Source: an uncultured Nitrospina sp.
GTDB lineage: Bacteria > Nitrospinota > Nitrospinia > Nitrospinales > VA-1
DNA length: 9,485 bases
Assembly (NCBI GenBank): GCA_950072225.1
Contig: CATMOP010000057.1
Span: forward strand, 1-9,485
Direction of reading: 5' to 3'
Shown: piece after piece, positions 7,683 to 9,485 of the stretch
How positions within the stretch are numbered: position 1 is the first letter of the stretch
Layout of the letters: each line of letters opens with the position of its first letter
Program-made: the position numbers and the translations under genes
Notes under the pieces: generated by a model
The model's input: the letters and a program-made list of their open reading frames with translations, nothing else
What the model was told of the DNA's origin: nothing
Database searches by the model: none

Positions 7683-8504
7683 ATGGATAGATTTTCTCTT
7701 GCTTCTAAATTGAGTGCCGGTTTTCTGCTGATCGTTTCAGGGATAGCGGTGTTGGCCCCATGGGTGGCTCCGTATTCTTATGAAACACAGGATACGCTAA
7801 GGACTTTGGCTCTTCCCAGTTTGGAACATTGGATGGGCACCGACCGTCTGGGTCGCGATCTTCTTTCGCGCATGATTTATGGCGCCCGGGTGTCATTGTT
7901 TATCGGTGTGTTCACGACCTTGTTCGCCTTGTTGATCGGAACGGTCTATGGAGCCATTTCGGCTTATGTTGGCGGCAGGACTGACAACCTGATGATGCGG
8001 CTGGTAGATGTGGTTTTTGCATTGCCCGACCTGTTGATGATCATTCTCATCACCGTGGTAATGGGGCGGGGGTTGACGGGGGTTTTCATTGCTTTGACAC
8101 TGGTAAGCTGGGTCACGGTTGCCAGGCTGGTCCGTGGAGAAGTTCTACGGATAAAGGAGTTTCAATATGTGCAGGCGGCCCGTGCTCTGGGAGCGAGTCC
8201 CACAAGGATTCTGCTACGGGAAATTTTCCCTAATATCCTTGGTATCCTGGTGGTGACTATGAGTTTTCGTGTGCCCGTGGCGATTTTAGCCGAATCGACA
8301 TTGAGTTTTATTGGGTTGGGAATCGCCCCTCCATTTAGCAGTTGGGGGAGCCTGGCCAATGATGGCTGGACGGCAATCAAGTTTTATCCTCATCTTATTT
8401 TGTTTCCCTCATTGGCAATATTTTTAACCATCCTCTCATTCAATTTTTTAGGGGATGGCTTACGAGAGGTTCTTGATCCTCGAACTTCAAGGAGCCCGGC
8501 TTAA
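7683..8504 (+). CDS. dppC: ABC transporter permease, OppC/DppC type
   Basis: This is the second channel subunit of the same importer, pairing with the OppB/DppB-type protein encoded 27 bp upstream. The 273 residues match the family norm of 270-300. Features in order: N-terminal membrane helix (about 10-29), the hallmark HWMGTDRLGRDLLSR (49-63), further helices at about 70-93, 112-128 and 131-148, and the EAA loop FQYVQAARALGASPTRILLREIFPN (160-184). Then come FIGLGIAPPFSSWGSL and the C-terminal LSFNFLGDGLREVLDPR (251-267). No Shine-Dalgarno is visible before the ATG. Translation may be coupled to the upstream gene, or its start may be unusual. No substrate-binding protein and no OppD/OppF-type ATPase lie in the window, so the substrate cannot be inferred. 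Confidence 0.93.
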   Translation: MDRFSLASKLSAGFLLIVSGIAVLAPWVAPYSYETQDTLRTLALPSLEHWMGTDRLGRDLLSRMIYGARVSLFIGVFTTLFALLIGTVYGAISAYVGGRTDNLMMRLVDVVFALPDLLMIILITVVMGRGLTGVFIALTLVSWVTVARLVRGEVLRIKEFQYVQAARALGASPTRILLREIFPNILGILVVTMSFRVPVAILAESTLSFIGLGIAPPFSSWGSLANDGWTAIKFYPHLILFPSLAIFLTILSFNFLGDGLREVLDPRTSRSPA

Positions 8505-8646
8505 GAACCCATACTGCTATTTAAAGAACTTTATGTTTGTGCAAGGAAGCGATAAAAGATGCATCGGAAATGATGCCAATCCAGAACAGAGAAATAACAA
8601 TAACGCATTGAATATCAAATGGGTATTCGGTACAATAAATATCACG

Positions 8647-8675
8647 TTGACAAGCCCGAAAAACCGTTATAGAGT
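8647..8675 (+). promoter_or_regulatory. Sigma70-like promoter upstream of the 93-aa gene
   Basis: A perfect -35 TTGACA (8647-8652) is followed after exactly 17 bp by TAGAGT (8670-8675), four of six matches to TATAAT. Transcription would start near 8682, about 53 bases before the ATG at 8735. It is the best -35/-10 pair that I noticed in the window. The 93-aa gene and the DUF1566 gene downstream would be its targets. Confidence 0.55.
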
Positions 8676-8676
8676 G

Positions 8677-8699
8677 GCCCTTTTTTGTAGCCCAAGGGC
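8677..8699 (+). repeat. Inverted repeat GCCCTT/AAGGGC just after the promoter
   Basis: GCCCTT (8677-8682) and AAGGGC (8694-8699) are perfect 6-bp arms around an 11-base loop. They sit at the predicted start site of the promoter at 8647-8675, so this could be an operator for a dimeric regulator or part of a leader hairpin. It is not followed by a T-run, so it is not a convincing terminator for the permease genes. Chance is possible for arms this short. Confidence 0.35.
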
Positions 8700-8716
8700 A
8701 ATTTCCCGTCATATTT

Positions 8717-8734
8717 TGTGTTAAAATTTTAGAT
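8717..8734 (+). promoter_or_regulatory. Extended -10 element abutting the 93-aa gene ATG
   Basis: TGTGTTAAAAT (8717-8727) has the TGnTAAAAT extended -10 pattern, with the ATG seven bases later. The predicted start site is 8734, give or take one or two bases, so the transcript would be leaderless or nearly so. The leader lacks a Shine-Dalgarno. It differs from the element before the permease gene at 6738 by one base in eleven. Confidence 0.4.
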
Positions 8735-9016
8735 ATGAGCCAGATCCAAGAAGATTTGATTTGTGAAATCATACGGTTATCCCAAACGAACCTGCTGGAT
8801 AAAAAATGCGCCAATATGAGTTGTGAAACTCAGGATCAGGTTGCTGTGGATTGGATCCGTAAAAATGCCGCTGACTATAGAGTGGATTTTCATTCTCGGT
8901 TAGACAGTTATTCTGCGTCTAAGCTGGGTGAGATTTTGAAAAACCTTACCGGTAAGGGAAAAGATTTGAATGATATTTTGGAAGAGATGGAATCCTCTTC
9001 GGTTCCTAGAGGTTGA
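8735..9016 (+). CDS. Hypothetical protein, 93 aa
   Basis: I do not recognise this family. The 93 residues are soluble in character: there is no signal peptide or membrane segment. Residues 1-25 look helical and are followed by three cysteines overall (C10, C25, C30) and an acidic/amphipathic C-terminal helix around LGEILKNLTGKGKDLNDILEEMESSS. The ATG at 8735 has an extended -10 element just ahead and no Shine-Dalgarno. A second in-frame ATG at 8816 also lacks one, so the start is not certain. The stop lies only two bases before the DUF1566 gene's ATG, implying one transcript and a linked role. Coding status rests on that tight spacing and on the upstream promoter. Confidence 0.65.
   Translation: MSQIQEDLICEIIRLSQTNLLDKKCANMSCETQDQVAVDWIRKNAADYRVDFHSRLDSYSASKLGEILKNLTGKGKDLNDILEEMESSSVPRG
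9008..9012 (+). promoter_or_regulatory. Shine-Dalgarno of the DUF1566 gene
   Basis: AGAGG lies six bases before the ATG at 9019, within the last codons of the 93-aa gene. It supports the chosen start and normal SD-led translation of the second gene. Confidence 0.6.
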
Positions 9017-9018
9017 CG

Positions 9019-9485
9019 ATGGCAGAAACTTCTGAAGATCAGGCATTATTGCCTGCTGAAAAGGCCAAGCTTGCGGTGGCTAAAAAAGCTGAAGCGGCTA
9101 AAAAGGCCGGTCCCGTAGGAGACCCCCTTGTTGATAACGATGATGGGACGATCACGGACCCGAATAGCGGTTATATGTGGAAGAAGACCGATGCTTGGTT
9201 GGATGTGAAAAAATTCTACACGTGGCAAGATCATCGGGAGTATGTGGACTGGGTCAATAAAAATAAAGACAAGTTTGGTGGTTACGATAATTGGCGCATC
9301 CCCAATAAGGCGGAGGCGTTGACCCTTTTCGACAAGACGGGAGTGAAATCTCTTGCAGATAAAAATGGGACGAATTATCCCATTGACTCAATATTTGCGC
9401 CCGGCGGCGCGTCCAATACCTGGATCAGTGAATGTTCCGATGAAAAAATTATCCGCATGGATTTGAAGATAGGGATCGACACGCC
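9019..9485 (+). CDS. DUF1566 (Lcl C-terminal-like) domain protein, 3'-truncated
   Basis: The frame from ATG 9019 stays open to the window edge (155 complete codons), so the protein is cut off. Residues 1-35 are polar and rich in alanine and lysine (AEKAKLAVAKKAEAAKKAG), probably a helical or flexible lead-in, with no signal peptide. From about residue 41 there is a DUF1566/Lcl_C pattern: DDGTITDPNSGYMWKK, then WQDHREYVDWVNK, then FGGYDNWRIPNKAEALTLFD. This matches the family layout of G-T-(V/I)-T-D-x-x-(T/S)-G-(L/Y)-M-W followed by G-G-Y-x-D-W-R-(L/I)-P and a short helix. These domains are C-type-lectin-like folds found in bacterial surface and secreted proteins; their biochemical role is mostly unknown. 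Absence of a signal peptide here argues for a cytoplasmic protein. It is co-transcribed with the 93-aa gene. Confidence 0.85.
   Translation, partial: MAETSEDQALLPAEKAKLAVAKKAEAAKKAGPVGDPLVDNDDGTITDPNSGYMWKKTDAWLDVKKFYTWQDHREYVDWVNKNKDKFGGYDNWRIPNKAEALTLFDKTGVKSLADKNGTNYPIDSIFAPGGASNTWISECSDEKIIRMDLKIGIDT

Larger units (their letters stand above)
8505..8734. other. Intergenic spacer, 230 bp, with regulatory elements
   Basis: This AT-rich spacer lies between the permease pair and the unknown two-gene unit. It holds a small hairpin GCATC/GATGC with a six-base loop (8562-8577 region), not followed by a T-run and so not a clear terminator. It also holds a sigma70-like promoter (8647-8675), a 6-bp inverted repeat (8677-8699) and an extended -10 element (8717-8727). 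The open frames that cross it on either strand do not resemble proteins. Confidence 0.5.

Noticed and set aside
8562..8577. GCATC/GATGC hairpin as terminator of the permease genes
   Set aside because: The 5-bp stem has no T-run after it and lies about 60 bp past the stop; too weak to call.
8455..8724. 89-aa plus frame crossing the end of the second permease gene
   Set aside because: It overlaps the permease C-terminus in another frame and continues through promoter-like spacer. There is no ribosome site or family.
8521..8814. 97-aa minus-strand frame across the spacer
   Set aside because: It overlaps the promoter elements and the start of the 93-aa gene. Its composition (W, I, F scattered) and lack of a Shine-Dalgarno suggest chance.

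Overview
The window looks like one end of a contig from a Gram-negative bacterium, probably assembled from Illumina reads. The first 32 bases are not genomic: they match the Illumina TruSeq read-2 adapter. Real sequence begins at about base 33, inside the F1 ATP synthase beta subunit gene. Base composition is near 50% GC and coding density is high. The beta-subunit sequence and the long-form UbiD recall Nitrospinota or deltaproteobacterial-type marine lineages. That placement is a guess from protein look and was not tested.

Layout. (1) 33-1601, plus strand: the 3' end of the ATP synthase operon, with atpD (5'-truncated) and atpC overlapping by ATGA. (2) 1676-6371, minus strand, convergent with atpC: a probable two-gene unit of a 616-aa UbiD-family prFMN decarboxylase followed 19 bp later by uvrA. 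(3) 6372-6737: a 366-bp divergent intergenic region with promoter-like elements and little else. (4) 6738-8504, plus strand: two oligopeptide/dipeptide-type ABC permease genes (OppB/DppB and OppC/DppC types), with no binding protein or ATPase gene in view. (5) 8505-8734: a 230-bp spacer with a good sigma70-like promoter and a small inverted repeat. (6) 8735 to the window end: an unrecognised 93-aa protein, followed 2 bp later by a DUF1566 (Lcl C-terminal-like) protein that runs off the right edge.

How the genes work together: atpDC belong to energy conservation. UbiD probably acts in quinone or aromatic-acid metabolism, and UvrA in nucleotide excision repair; these two are probably only transcriptionally linked. 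The permease pair should form the membrane channel of a peptide or nickel/opine-type importer whose other parts are elsewhere. The last two genes form an uncharacterised pair.

The most unusual signals are the adapter-derived false N-terminus; a shared element, TGTG(A/T)TAAAAT, placed 6-7 nt before the ATG of two genes without a Shine-Dalgarno, which suggests leaderless transcripts; and the 93-aa/DUF1566 pair. I see no CRISPR array, transposase, tRNA, rRNA, phage gene or recognisable defence system.
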